From NCBI RefSeq assembly GCF_000980885.2, contig NZ_LBDA02000006.1:62001-126000 (forward strand): a stretch of 64,000 bases of DNA. Reading direction: 5' to 3'. The notes below the pieces were generated by a model that was not told the origin of the DNA, made no database searches, and saw nothing but the letters and a program-made list of their open reading frames with translations. The position numbers were made by a program, and so were the translations under genes. Shown here one piece after another: positions 39,840 through 47,912 of this stretch; the first letter of the stretch is position 1; each line of letters begins with the position of its first letter. This DNA is from Streptomyces malaysiense. GTDB taxonomy: Bacteria; Actinomycetota; Actinomycetes; Streptomycetales; Streptomycetaceae.

Positions 39840-40453
39840 CCGAGAGTTCCGCGCCGCGCCGGCGCACCCCCGCCCCGCCCCGCGAGGAGCTGCTCGCCGC
39901 GGCCATGGGCATGATCGCCGAGCGCGGTCTGGAGAAGCTCACCATGGCGGCGCTCGGCCGCGAGGTCGGGATGAGCAGCGGGCACCTCCTCTACTACTTC
40001 CGCTCCAAGGACGAACTGCTGCTCCAGACCCTGGAGTGGAGCGAGGGCCGGCTCGGGGCGGCGCGCGGCCGGCTGCTGGCGGGGGAGGGCCCGGCCCGGG
40101 AGCGGCTGGCGGCGTACGTCGACCTGTACGTGCCCGACGGCCACCGCGATCCGCACTGGACCCTGTGGCTGGAGGTCTGGAACCGCTCCCAGAACGCCGA
40201 CGACGACGCGCGCGCCCGCCAGGCCGCGATCGAGGGGGCGTGGCACCGGGACCTCGTCGCCCTGATCGCGGAGGGCGTCTCGCGGGGGGAGTTCCGGGAG
40301 GTGGACGCGGACCGCTTCGCGACCCGGACGCGTGCGCTGCTCGACGGGTTCTCGATCCAGGTCGCCATCGGGTTGCGAGGGATTTCGCGGGAGCAAGTGC
40401 TGGCGCATGTGAGGGAGTTCGTCGAGGACGGTCTGATCGCCCGGTCGTCGTAG
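39836..40453 (+). CDS. TetR/AcrR-family regulator
   Basis: This 205-aa repressor-type protein has an N-terminal HTH: PREELLAAAMGMIAERGLEK, then LTMAALGREVGMSSGHLLYYF with the usual RSKDELLLQTL after it. A ligand-binding domain follows, with DPHWTLWLEVWNRSQ and a BetI-like C-terminal half (TRTRALLDGFSIQVAIGLRG). ATG 39836 gives a canonical N-terminal arm. It is the best local candidate for the tandem palindromes ahead of ureAB, being the last intact gene of that run. It is followed by the ruined transporter, which it may once have controlled. Confidence 0.92.
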   Translation: MTESSAPRRRTPAPPREELLAAAMGMIAERGLEKLTMAALGREVGMSSGHLLYYFRSKDELLLQTLEWSEGRLGAARGRLLAGEGPARERLAAYVDLYVPDGHRDPHWTLWLEVWNRSQNADDDARARQAAIEGAWHRDLVALIAEGVSRGEFREVDADRFATRTRALLDGFSIQVAIGLRGISREQVLAHVREFVEDGLIARSS

Positions 40454-40515
40454 GGGTGCGGCCCGCGCCCGCGGTCCCCCGCGCCCCTGCGGGGCGCGTC
40501 GTCCGATCAGCTCGC

Positions 40516-41672
40516 GGGCAGGTCGGGTTCTTCATGCGGCCCGTCGGCGGATGGCTGCTGGGGCGGGCCGGCGACCGCAGGGGCCGCAAGGCGGCGCTGA
40601 CGCTGACCGTCACGCTGATGTCGGCCCCGGCGGCGCTGATCGCCGTCGCGCCGTCGCGCCGACGTACGCGGTCGCCGGGTACGGCGGCGCCCTCGTCCTG
40701 CTCGTCGCCCGGCTGCTCCAGGGCCTGTCGGTGGGCGGCGAGTACGCGGCCGGCGCCACCTACCTCACCGAGGCCACCGACCCGGGCAGGCGCGGCTTCG
40801 CCTCCGGCTTCCAGTACGTGTCCGTGACCGCCGGCCAGATCGTCGGCCTCGGCCTCCAGATCATCCTCCAGCGCACCATGTCCGACTCGGCCCTGCACAG
40901 CTACGGCTGGCGCATCCCCTTCGTCGTCGGTGCCCTCGGCGCGGCCGTCGTCTTCCACCTGCGCCGCGACATGCCGGAGAGCGAGGTGTACGACGAGGAC
41001 ACCTCGGCCGCCGAGGAGCGCGGCGGCCTGCGCGCCCTGGGCGGTACCGGCGCGAGGCATTCCTCGTATCGCGCTCACCGCGGGCGGCACGGTCGCGTAC
41101 TACACGTACACCACCTGTCCGACCAGGTACCTCTCCAACTCGGCGGGCCTGGCCGAGGACACCGCGACCCTCGTCTCCTTCACCGCGCTGATCGTCTTCG
41201 CCGCGCTCCAGCCGCTCGCCGGGGCCCTGTCCGACCGGATCGGGCGCCGGCCGCTGCTGATCACCTTCGCGGTCGGTTCCACCGTCCTGACCGTGCCGGT
41301 CGTGACCCTGCTCAAGCACGCCGGCGGCTACTGGCCCGCGCTCGGCCTCTCCTTGCTCGCGCTGGTGGCCGTCACCGGCTACACCTCGGTCAACGCCCGC
41401 GTGAAGGCCGAGCTGTTCCCCACGAGTGTCCGCTCCTTGGGCATCGCCCTCCCGTACACCCTCGCCAGCGCCCTCTTCGGCGACACCGCCGAATACATCG
41501 CGCTGTGGTTCAAGAAGGCCGGGATGGAGTCCGGTTTCTTCTGGTACGTGGCGGGCTGTGCGGCCGTTTCGCTCGTCGTGTATGTCACCATGCGGGAGAC
41601 CGGGGACCTGGATCCGACCGGAACACGAGGGGCCGACGGAGTGGAGAAGTCCGCCGTGACGACCGCATCCTG
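40516..41672 (+). pseudogene. MHS-family MFS transporter, truncated and frameshifted
   Basis: Three frames together spell a metabolite:H+ symporter. Frame 1 (from ~40516) reads GFFMRPVGGWLLGRAGDRRG. Frame 2 from ~40660 reads YAVAGYGGALVLLVARLLQG and GGEYAAGATYLTEATDPGRR. A third frame from ~41060 reads IALTAGGTVAYYTYTT through AELFPTSVRSLGIALPY to the end at 41672. The first shift is an exact 8-bp tandem duplication (TCGCGCCG twice, 40646-40661); removing one copy restores VAPTYAV. Two single-base losses near 41042 and 41068 explain the second change, giving WRYRREAFLVIALT. The first ~80 residues are missing. The family is MFS sugar/metabolite transporter (ShiA/ProP-like). The gene cannot make a working transporter. 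Confidence 0.85.
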
Positions 41673-41716
41673 AGACGGTCGGTGAGCCGGGGGCGTCGCT
41701 GTGCCAGACTTCCCCC

Positions 41717-41849
41717 GTGCTTACGTTCGCCACGATTATCGGCAACAGGCGCGCCGGTCCGCAGTGACCATCTCGTACGAAAAGGTACGGGTGGCCACCG
41801 TTCGTCCTCGACCCGCGCGCAGACCTCTCGCATCCGCGAGGGGTTTTTT
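41717..41849 (+). promoter_or_regulatory. Candidate cimA leader with terminator (attenuator)
   Basis: An intrinsic terminator (CCTCTCGC 41824-41831 / GCGAGGGG 41836-41843, then TTTTTT 41844-41849) lies 111 bases upstream of cimA. Before it, a short ORF from GTG 41717 to TGA 41767 includes adjacent ATT-ATC (Ile-Ile). A CGTAC/GTACG hairpin and a GGGTGGCCACCG...CGTCC stretch (about 41787-41808) recall a T-box antiterminator. Either reading implies isoleucine-linked attenuation, but no ribosome site supports the short ORF and the T-box lacks a clear stem I. Confidence 0.5.
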
Positions 41850-41959
41850 CGTTTTACGGCCCACCTTCAGCCGTGAACCGAGCGCGAGGGAGTATTGGGG
41901 GGACGGTGGAGCCGGTCATTCCGGTAAGACCGAAGATCCACAACAGGAGCCTTGAGACC

Positions 41960-43567
41960 ATGACCGAGACGGCACCCAGCGAGCTCGACGACTCGTTCCA
42001 CGTCTTCGACACCACGCTGCGCGACGGCGCGCAGCGCGAGGGCATCAACCTCACCGTCGCGGACAAGCTCGCCATCGCCCGGCACCTGGACGACTTCGGC
42101 GTCGGCTTCATCGAGGGCGGCTGGCCCGGCGCGAACCCCCGCGACACCGAGTTCTTCGCCCGCGCCCGGAACGAGATCGAATTCCGTAACGCCCGGCTCG
42201 TCGCCTTCGGCGCCACCCGCCGCGCCGGTGCCAAGGCGGCCGACGACCCGCAGGTCAGGGCGCTGCTGGAGTCCGGTGCCCCGGTGATCACGCTGGTCGC
42301 CAAGTCGCACGACCGGCACGTCGAGATGGCGCTGCGCACCACCCTGGACGAGAACCTGGAGATGGTCCGCGACACCGTCTCCTACCTGTGCGAGCAGGGC
42401 CGCCGGGTCTTCGTGGACTGCGAGCACTTCTTCGACGGCTACCGCGCGAACCCCGAGTACGCCAAGGCCGTCGTACGCGCCGCCTCGGAGGCCGGGGCCG
42501 ATGTGGTGGTGCTCTGTGACACGAACGGCGGCATGCTGCCCGCCCAGGTGCACGCCGTCGTCGCCACCGTGCTCGCCGACACCGGCGCCCGGCTCGGCAT
42601 CCACGCCCAGGACGACACCGGCTGCGCGGTCGCCAACACGCTGGCCGCGGTCGACGGCGGCGCCACGCACGTGCAGTGCACCGCCAACGGCTACGGCGAG
42701 CGGGTCGGCAACGCGAACCTGTTCCCCGTGGTCGCCGCCCTGGAGCTGAAGTACGGCAAGAAGGTGCTGCCCGAGGGCCGGCTGCGGGAGATGACCCGGA
42801 TCTCGCACGCCATCGCCGAGGTCGTCAACCTCACGCCGTCCACCCATCAGCCGTACGTGGGTGTCTCCGCGTTCGCGCACAAGGCCGGGCTGCACGCCTC
42901 CGCGATCAAGGTCGACCCGGACCTCTACCAGCACATCGATCCCGCGCTGGTCGGCAACACCATGCGGATGCTGGTCTCCGACATGGCGGGCCGCGCCTCC
43001 GTCGAGCTCAAGGGCAAGGAACTCGGCGTCGACCTCGGCGGCGACCGCGAGCTGATCGGGCGGGTGGTGGCCCGGGTCAAGGAGCGCGAGCTCAAGGGCT
43101 ACACCTACGAGGCCGCCGACGCCTCCTTCGAGCTGCTGCTGCGCGGCGAGGCGGAGGGCAGGGCGCTGAAGTACTTCGACGTCGAGTCCTGGCGGGCGAT
43201 CGCCGAGGACCGACCCGACGGCAGCCACGCCAACGAGGCCACGGTCAAGCTGTGGGCCAAGAGCGAGCGCATCGTCGCCACCGCCGAGGGCAACGGCCCG
43301 GTCCACGCCCTCGACCGCGCCCTGCGCGTCGCCCTGGAGAAGATCTACCCCCAGCTCGCCGCCCTCGAACTGGTCGACTACCGCGTCCGCATCCTGGAAG
43401 GCCGCCACGGCACCTCCAGCACCACCCGCGTCCTCATCTCGACCTCCGACGCCACCGGCGAGTGGTCCACGGTGGGCGTCGCGGACAACGTGATCGCCGC
43501 CTCCTGGCAGGCTCTGGAGGACGCCTACACGTACGGCCTGCTGCGCGCGGGAGTGGAGCCGGCGTAG
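41960..43567 (+). CDS. cimA: Citramalate synthase
   Basis: This 535-aa enzyme condenses pyruvate with acetyl-CoA to (R)-citramalate, a threonine-independent route to 2-ketobutyrate for isoleucine. It has an HMGL-like TIM barrel (FDTTLRDGAQREGINLTV, the metal/active-site opening; GFIEGGWPGANP; HAQDDTGCAVANTLAA; GYGERVGNANL) followed by linker and LeuA dimer/allosteric domain (residues ~390-530, TRVLISTSDATGEWSTVGV). The GGWPGANP motif and length fit CimA rather than LeuA. ATG 41960 follows AGGAG. Distinguishing CimA from a LeuA paralogue rests on these motifs. Confidence 0.92.
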   Translation: MTETAPSELDDSFHVFDTTLRDGAQREGINLTVADKLAIARHLDDFGVGFIEGGWPGANPRDTEFFARARNEIEFRNARLVAFGATRRAGAKAADDPQVRALLESGAPVITLVAKSHDRHVEMALRTTLDENLEMVRDTVSYLCEQGRRVFVDCEHFFDGYRANPEYAKAVVRAASEAGADVVVLCDTNGGMLPAQVHAVVATVLADTGARLGIHAQDDTGCAVANTLAAVDGGATHVQCTANGYGERVGNANLFPVVAALELKYGKKVLPEGRLREMTRISHAIAEVVNLTPSTHQPYVGVSAFAHKAGLHASAIKVDPDLYQHIDPALVGNTMRMLVSDMAGRASVELKGKELGVDLGGDRELIGRVVARVKERELKGYTYEAADASFELLLRGEAEGRALKYFDVESWRAIAEDRPDGSHANEATVKLWAKSERIVATAEGNGPVHALDRALRVALEKIYPQLAALELVDYRVRILEGRHGTSSTTRVLISTSDATGEWSTVGVADNVIAASWQALEDAYTYGLLRAGVEPA

Positions 43568-43591
43568 CGGCTCTCGCGGGCACGAGGCGCC

Positions 43592-43624
43592 GGGCGCCCC
43601 GCCCCGACGGGGCTCAGGGCGCCC
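43592..43624. terminator. Bidirectional terminator between cimA and GPP34 gene
   Basis: GGGCGCC (43592-43598) pairs with GGCGCCC (43618-43624), enclosing GCCCCG-A-CGGGGC (43601-43613). The two converging genes end on either side; the right arm overlaps the GPP34 stop. Confidence 0.6.
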
Positions 43625-44216
43625 GCCAGATGTTGTCGAAGGCGGCGTTCTCGATCCGCCGGCGTTCCCGCACCGCCGTCAGCTCGGTGATCGCGTCGCC
43701 CACGGCGGCCAGGACGGTGAGGACCGCGTCGTCGGCGTCCTCGTTGCCGTCCGCGCGGTCCTCACCGATGCCCAGCGGGACGGCGAGGGCGGTCAGCACC
43801 GGCTCGTGGGACCACCAGCGGTCGGCCGCGTGGCGGCGGGCGGGGGTGTCGGGCCGGGGGGCGTCCCCGCCGAGCCGGGGCAGCCAGCGCCGGCGCTCCC
43901 CGGTGAGCTGACCGGAGCGGTCCAGGTCGTCCTGGTAGGCCGCGGCGAGCCCGCGGCCCCGGCGCCACAGCCAGTCCTCGACGCTCTCGTACGGCTCCGC
44001 GCGCACCAGAGCCGCGCCCGCCTCGTCCAGCATCCGGTCACCCGTGCCCAGCGACGCCCCCGGCACGATGCGCGCGCCGTCCAGGGTGAGCGCCCGCGTC
44101 CCGAGCAGGTCGACCAGCTCGGCCCCCGCGAGGGCCAGCGACAGATCGCCCTGCTCGACGGGGCGCGTGCCGGGGACGTCCACGCTGACGAGGAACAGGT
44201 CCTGCGGTGTGGTCAT
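43614..44216 (-). CDS. GPP34 (GOLPH3-like) family protein
   Basis: This 200-aa protein of the GPP34 family is common in Streptomyces. It is related to the eukaryotic Golgi phosphoinositide-binding protein GOLPH3, suggesting membrane-lipid binding. Clues are the opening TTPQDLFLVSVDVPG, the GDLSLALAGAELVDLL helix, DLLGTRALTLDGARIVPG, and a C-terminal AVLTVLAAVGDAITELTAVR helix with basic end (RERRR). ATG 44216 follows GGAGCCCTTC; an upstream in-frame extension lacks a site. It is convergent with cimA and its partner or pathway is unknown. Confidence 0.85.
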   Translation of the reverse strand: MTTPQDLFLVSVDVPGTRPVEQGDLSLALAGAELVDLLGTRALTLDGARIVPGASLGTGDRMLDEAGAALVRAEPYESVEDWLWRRGRGLAAAYQDDLDRSGQLTGERRRWLPRLGGDAPRPDTPARRHAADRWWSHEPVLTALAVPLGIGEDRADGNEDADDAVLTVLAAVGDAITELTAVRERRRIENAAFDNIWRAP

Positions 44217-44402
44217 GAAGGGCTCCAGGTCGCCGGGGCGGCAGGGCGTCAGACGCGGCCCGGTCGTTCGGACGGGACTCCGGCGGACTGAGGTGAGACT
44301 CGTCCAGGACCGTAGCGGCAGCGTACCGAGCACCTTCTCACGCGGCTCGGCCTCGTCGCGGGCGCGCCACACACCGACGCCCCGCCGCTCGGCGAGCGAC
44401 GG

Positions 44403-44433
44403 ACCGGCCGGGGGACGAACCGGCCGGGGGACG
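44403..44433. repeat. 15-bp direct repeat
   Basis: ACCGGCCGGGGGACG occurs twice in tandem (44403-44417, 44419-44433) in the 260-base gap between the GPP34 gene and the ricin-like remnant. The rest of that gap shows no gene. Confidence 0.7.
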
Positions 44434-44476
44434 GCGGACCCCCCTCACCGTCCCCCAGCCGGCCCTGGGCCGCTCG

Positions 44477-45866
44477 TCACCGAAGCCGCCGCTTCTGGTC
44501 GGCGGCGCCCGTGCAGGACCGGATCTGCGCGCGGGCCCCGTCGGCCGGGGAGTCGTCGGTGACGTCCAGGCACTTGTCCGCGGCGAGGTTCACGTCGCGG
44601 AGGTCTTGCCGGGCAGCGAGTGAGTGGCGTGCTGCGAGCCTCAGTCGATGGTGACGGTCCGGGCGGAGGAGGAGCCGTTGTAGGCGATCAGCGCCTTGCT
44701 GCCGTCCGGGTTGCGCCAGGCCACGTTGGGCACCGTGGTGGACGCGGTGGAGGCGATCCGCTGCGCGCCGGGCCGCACGAACTTGGTGAGCTGGCCCATG
44801 TCGTAGTACTCGACGGTGTAGTCCACGCTCCTGCTCCTGCCGTCCCCGTCGTGCACGGTGACCAGGCCGGTGCAGGTGCCGCAACCGCCGTTGTGCGGGC
44901 CCATGTCCTGGTCCACGGCCAGCGACCACTTGGTCACCGACTTCGCCCAGTTGCGGGTGTAGTCGACGATGTCCGCCATGTCCTCGTGCTGCTGGTCCGC
45001 GTTCCAGGTGCCCCCGGAGTGCTCGGTGCCGAAGGCGTCGAGCGACGGGTACTTGTCGTGGATCGTCGTCTGCTCGGAGACGTCACCGCCTAAGCCGTGC
45101 CAGGCGATGCCGCCGAAGTCGGGGTGCTCGCGGATCGCCGGATCGTCCACCGAAAGCGCGGCGTAGGAGTCGTAGCTGTCCCAGTTCCAGCCGTGTGCGA
45201 GGACCTTGGTGCTCAGGCCCGCGGACTGGAGCCGCGGCAGCAGGTCGGCTCGTTCTGCGGGGTCACGTACGAGACGTCGACGCCCTGGTCCCGGTACTCC
45301 TGGAGGTACTTGACGAAGTAGGACGCGTAGGCGCCGTAGTCCTCCGCCTTCAGCCGGCCCCCGTTCAGCGAGCCGCTGTCCTTCATCCAGGCCGGGGCCG
45401 TCCACGGCGAGGCCATCACGGTCAGCGAGGGGACCAGCTGGAGCGCCTGCCGGGTGAGCGGCACGACGTCCGCGAGGTCGTGCGCGATCGAGAACCTGCT
45501 CAGACTCGGGTCGGTCTGCCCGGCCGGGACGTCGTCGTACGTGCAGCCGTGGCGAGCGAGGTCCGATGCGCCCATCGGGTTGCGCAGGAAGGACAGGCCG
45601 ATGCCGTCCGTCGGCGAGAACAGCTTGCGCATCGTCGCGTCCCGGGTCGCCTGGGACAGGGCGCCGCTGCTGCCGAACAGCCAGGCCGCGGTGTCGGTGA
45701 ACGAGGCGCCGGTGAAGACATGGCGGCCGGCGGAGTCGTCGGTGGTGGTGAGCCACGCGGTGACCTGCTCACCGGCGGCATGGGCGGGAGGTACGGCCGC
45801 GGTGAATCCGGCGGCGGAGAGCAGCCCGGCCGGCAGCAGCCGGAGCGCGCGGTGGGATCTCCTCAT
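44477..45866 (-). pseudogene. GH30 glycosidase with ricin-type lectin tail, multiply disrupted
   Basis: From ATG 45866 a signal peptide (LLPAGLLSAAGFTAAVPPAHA) leads into a GH30 glucosylceramidase-like barrel: LSFLRNPMGASDL, PWTAPAWMKDSGSLNG, VTPQNEPTCC with the acid/base Glu. There the frame breaks: the next readable block LLPRLQSAGLSTKVLAHGWN is in another frame. About 20-25 residues (the usual YPSM... segment) are missing, apparently deleted between CTGCTGCC repeats. Further on the nucleophile motif FGTEHSGG is kept. The frame ends at TGA 44641-44643 where Trp (TGG) is expected (VTID*GSQHATHSLPG). A ricin B-lectin scrap (LAADKCLDVTDDSP) follows in yet another frame to 44477. It looks like a secreted polysaccharide-degrading enzyme that has decayed. 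Confidence 0.85.
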
Positions 45867-45936
45867 GGTGCGTCGCCCTTCCTCTCGGGTCGACAGAGCG
45901 GGGATGAGCGGGGCGGAGCAACTGGTATGCGTTCTT

Positions 45937-45997
45937 CATGAGTTGATGAGGAGTCAATTAACTCACGCCATGAGCTAAGTCATGAGTGAGCCATGAG
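45937..45997. repeat. Four CATGAG repeats upstream of the GH30 pseudogene
   Basis: CATGAG occurs at 45937, 45969, 45981 and 45992. It is interleaved with the inverted repeat GAGTT...AACTC and CATGA...TCATG. The A/T-rich block sits 70-130 bases before the pseudogene start and may be a former sugar-regulator site. Confidence 0.45.
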
Positions 45998-46064
45998 GGC
46001 CGAGGGAGGGTCCATGCCGAGGTCGAGAACCGCCCGGCTCGTGAGGGACCAAAGGGGGCGGCGG

Positions 46065-46505
46065 TCAGATCTCCGTGCCCGGTATCTCCATCGAGCCCAC
46101 CCGCTCCAGCAGCGCCGCCGCCAGCGTCAGTACCCCCCGCTCCGTCTCGCCGAGTGTGCTCAGGGCCGCCGCGAGCCAGACGTCACGTTCGGCCATGTCC
46201 CGCTCCAGTGCCCGCCGGCCCGGTTCGGTCAGGCTCAGCACCGACTGCCGGCGGTCGCCCGCGTCCGGCTCCCGGGCGATCAGCCCCTCCGCCTCCAGGT
46301 CCGCGAACACCCGTGTCAGCGACTGCGGCCGCTGCCGCTCCCGTGCCGCGATCCGTCCCGGCGTGGCCGGGCCGTGCGCGTGCAGATGTCCCAGCACCGC
46401 GAGCTGGTTGGGGCTCAGGCCCCCCTCCCCGCGCTCCTGTCGCAGCCTCCGGTTGATCCGGACGACGGCACGACGGAGAGCGGCGGCATCGGCGAGATGA
46501 TCCAT
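46065..46505 (-). CDS. MarR-family regulator
   Basis: This 146-aa winged-helix regulator has the MarR layout: a dimer helix (LADAAALRRAVVRINRRLRQ), LSPNQLAVLGHLHAHGPATPG as helix-turn, the recognition helix and wing RPQSLTRVFADLEAEGLIAREPDAGDRRQSVLSLTE with the DxRxxxxxLT wing pattern, then C-terminal dimer helices. ATG 46505 is preceded by AAGGAG at long distance. The YceI gene on the same strand ~400 bases upstream has a palindrome in its promoter that this or a similar protein could bind. Confidence 0.92.
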   Translation of the reverse strand: MDHLADAAALRRAVVRINRRLRQERGEGGLSPNQLAVLGHLHAHGPATPGRIAARERQRPQSLTRVFADLEAEGLIAREPDAGDRRQSVLSLTEPGRRALERDMAERDVWLAAALSTLGETERGVLTLAAALLERVGSMEIPGTEI

Positions 46506-46911
46506 GCGCGGATCGTACGCAGCTCCTTATCGAATTTCCGACTTACGGGCTCTGTTCTCGGACAGTGCGTCAGATACTGATACGCAGCGCTTATGAAGCA
46601 AACGGTGACGACGACGGCCGTCCCGCTCTTCCGTGCGGCCGCCTGTGGCTGGAGGGCGGGGCAGGACGGCACACGGACTCCGTGGTCCTCGCGGTGGTCC
46701 TCACCCTGACCCCGATGCGGGGCCGGTGGTCCGCCGGCCGGCTCGGCCCTCTTCACCGCGGGTCCCGCCCTCGCGATCCGGATCCGCCGCTACGGCCTCC
46801 GGGCTCGGTGGGCGCCCGGCGGGACCAGCACCCTCTCCCGGTCCTCGGGTACCACGGCCGGAACGCCACCGGCCGGCGGCCGGCCCCGCTGTCCGCGATC
46901 GCGGCCGGGGC
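46506..46911. other. Gap with no clear gene between MarR and YceI genes
   Basis: About 400 bases. A start ATG at 46592 facing right (MKQTVTTTAVPLFRAA) soon hits a stop, and scraps of hydrophobic coding (~46750-46800) hint at a vanished gene, possibly a transporter divergent from the MarR gene. Nothing can be called. Confidence 0.4.
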
Positions 46912-47514
46912 TCACGCGTTCTTGATCGCGGAGACGTCGAAACGCAGCTTGATCTTGTCGGAGATCAGGACACCGCCCGTCTCCAGCGCGGCGTTCCAGG
47001 TCAGGCCCCACTCGGAACGCAGCAGCTCGGCCTTGCCCTCGAAGCCGGCCCGCTCGTTGCCGAACGGGTCCTTGGCGACGCCGTTGAACTCCAGGTCGAC
47101 GGTGATGGGCCTGGTGACCCCGAGCAGGGAGAGGTCGCCGGTGATGCGGTAGTCCTCGCCGCCCAGGGACTCCGCCCCGGTGGAGCGGAAGGTCATGGTG
47201 GGGAACTCGTCGATCTTGAAGAAGTCGGCCGACTTCAGGTGGCCGTCGCGGTCGGCGTTGCCGGTGTCGATGCTCGCCATCGTGACGTCGAGCGTGGCGG
47301 TCGACTTGGCCGGATCCCGACCGTCGAGGTGGAGGCTGCCGGTGAAGTCCTGGAAGCCGCCGCGCACGTTGGTGACCATCGCGTGGCGGGCCACGAACTC
47401 GATCGTGGTGTGCGCGGGGTCGATCGTGTAGTCACCGGTCAGCGCGGCCAGATCGGGGCCGGTGCCCTGCGCGGGGGCGGCGGTCCTGTGGTCCTTGCGG
47501 CCGAAGATGCCCAT
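46912..47514 (-). CDS. YceI-family lipocalin-like protein
   Basis: This 200-aa protein of the YceI family forms a lipocalin-like barrel that binds isoprenoid or other lipids and is often stress-induced. Family signs: YTIDPAHTTIEFVARHAMVTNVRGGF, KSADFFKIDEFPTMTFRS, GDLSLLGVTRPITVDLEFNG and the end SDKIKLRFDVSAI. The first ~27 residues are a non-signal extension (GIFGRKDHRTAAPAQG), so it is cytoplasmic here. ATG 47514 has AGGAGG at ideal spacing. A palindrome upstream suggests repression. Confidence 0.93.
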   Translation of the reverse strand: MGIFGRKDHRTAAPAQGTGPDLAALTGDYTIDPAHTTIEFVARHAMVTNVRGGFQDFTGSLHLDGRDPAKSTATLDVTMASIDTGNADRDGHLKSADFFKIDEFPTMTFRSTGAESLGGEDYRITGDLSLLGVTRPITVDLEFNGVAKDPFGNERAGFEGKAELLRSEWGLTWNAALETGGVLISDKIKLRFDVSAIKNA

Positions 47515-47530
47515 GACGTCCTCCTGGAGC

Positions 47531-47555
47531 GATTCTGTTTAACGTTCAACGAATC
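47531..47555. promoter_or_regulatory. Inverted-repeat operator upstream of YceI gene
   Basis: GTTTAACGTTCAAC (47537-47550) is palindromic apart from one pair and is flanked by GATTC (47531-47535) and GAATC (47551-47555). It lies 17-41 bases before the YceI start. The TTNAACGTTNAA form is like sites bound by MarR-type dimers. Confidence 0.6.
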
Positions 47556-47912
47556 TGACGCCTCAGACCGTAGCCCCATTCCGTTCGGTTTTCAACATGA
47601 TGTGCAGTGTGATGCGTCGATCACTCGAAGTAACTATGCGCGTTCACCGAAAGATGCGCATACCGTGGGGAGGGGTCGCGGCCGAGGGCCGTCCGAGGGG
47701 TGGCGTCACTCCAGGGATGGCATGCGCGTTCCCACGAATGCGGGATGATCCGCGGGGGCGCGCTTGTGGAATCCCCACAACGGAAGCCGCCTCTGAGCAG
47801 TCGGAACGGCTGCACCTTGCCGTGGTTCTGTTCACTCGCACCAGGAAAACGGGCGTGAGACTGTACGGAGTCGACGGCTCGCTTTCCTTGGTGTCCTTCG
47901 TAAGGTCGCTAC
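47556..47912. other. Promoter region of accB
   Basis: No gene is apparent. It contains an inverted repeat TATGCGC/GCGCATA (47635-47641/47656-47662) with a 14-base spacer, in relatively A/T-rich DNA, and the leader of accB. The promoter itself could not be pinned down. Confidence 0.4.

Noticed and set aside
41701-41955. 84-aa ORF across the cimA leader
   Set aside because: It reads through the terminator in a frame without coding bias or a ribosome site.
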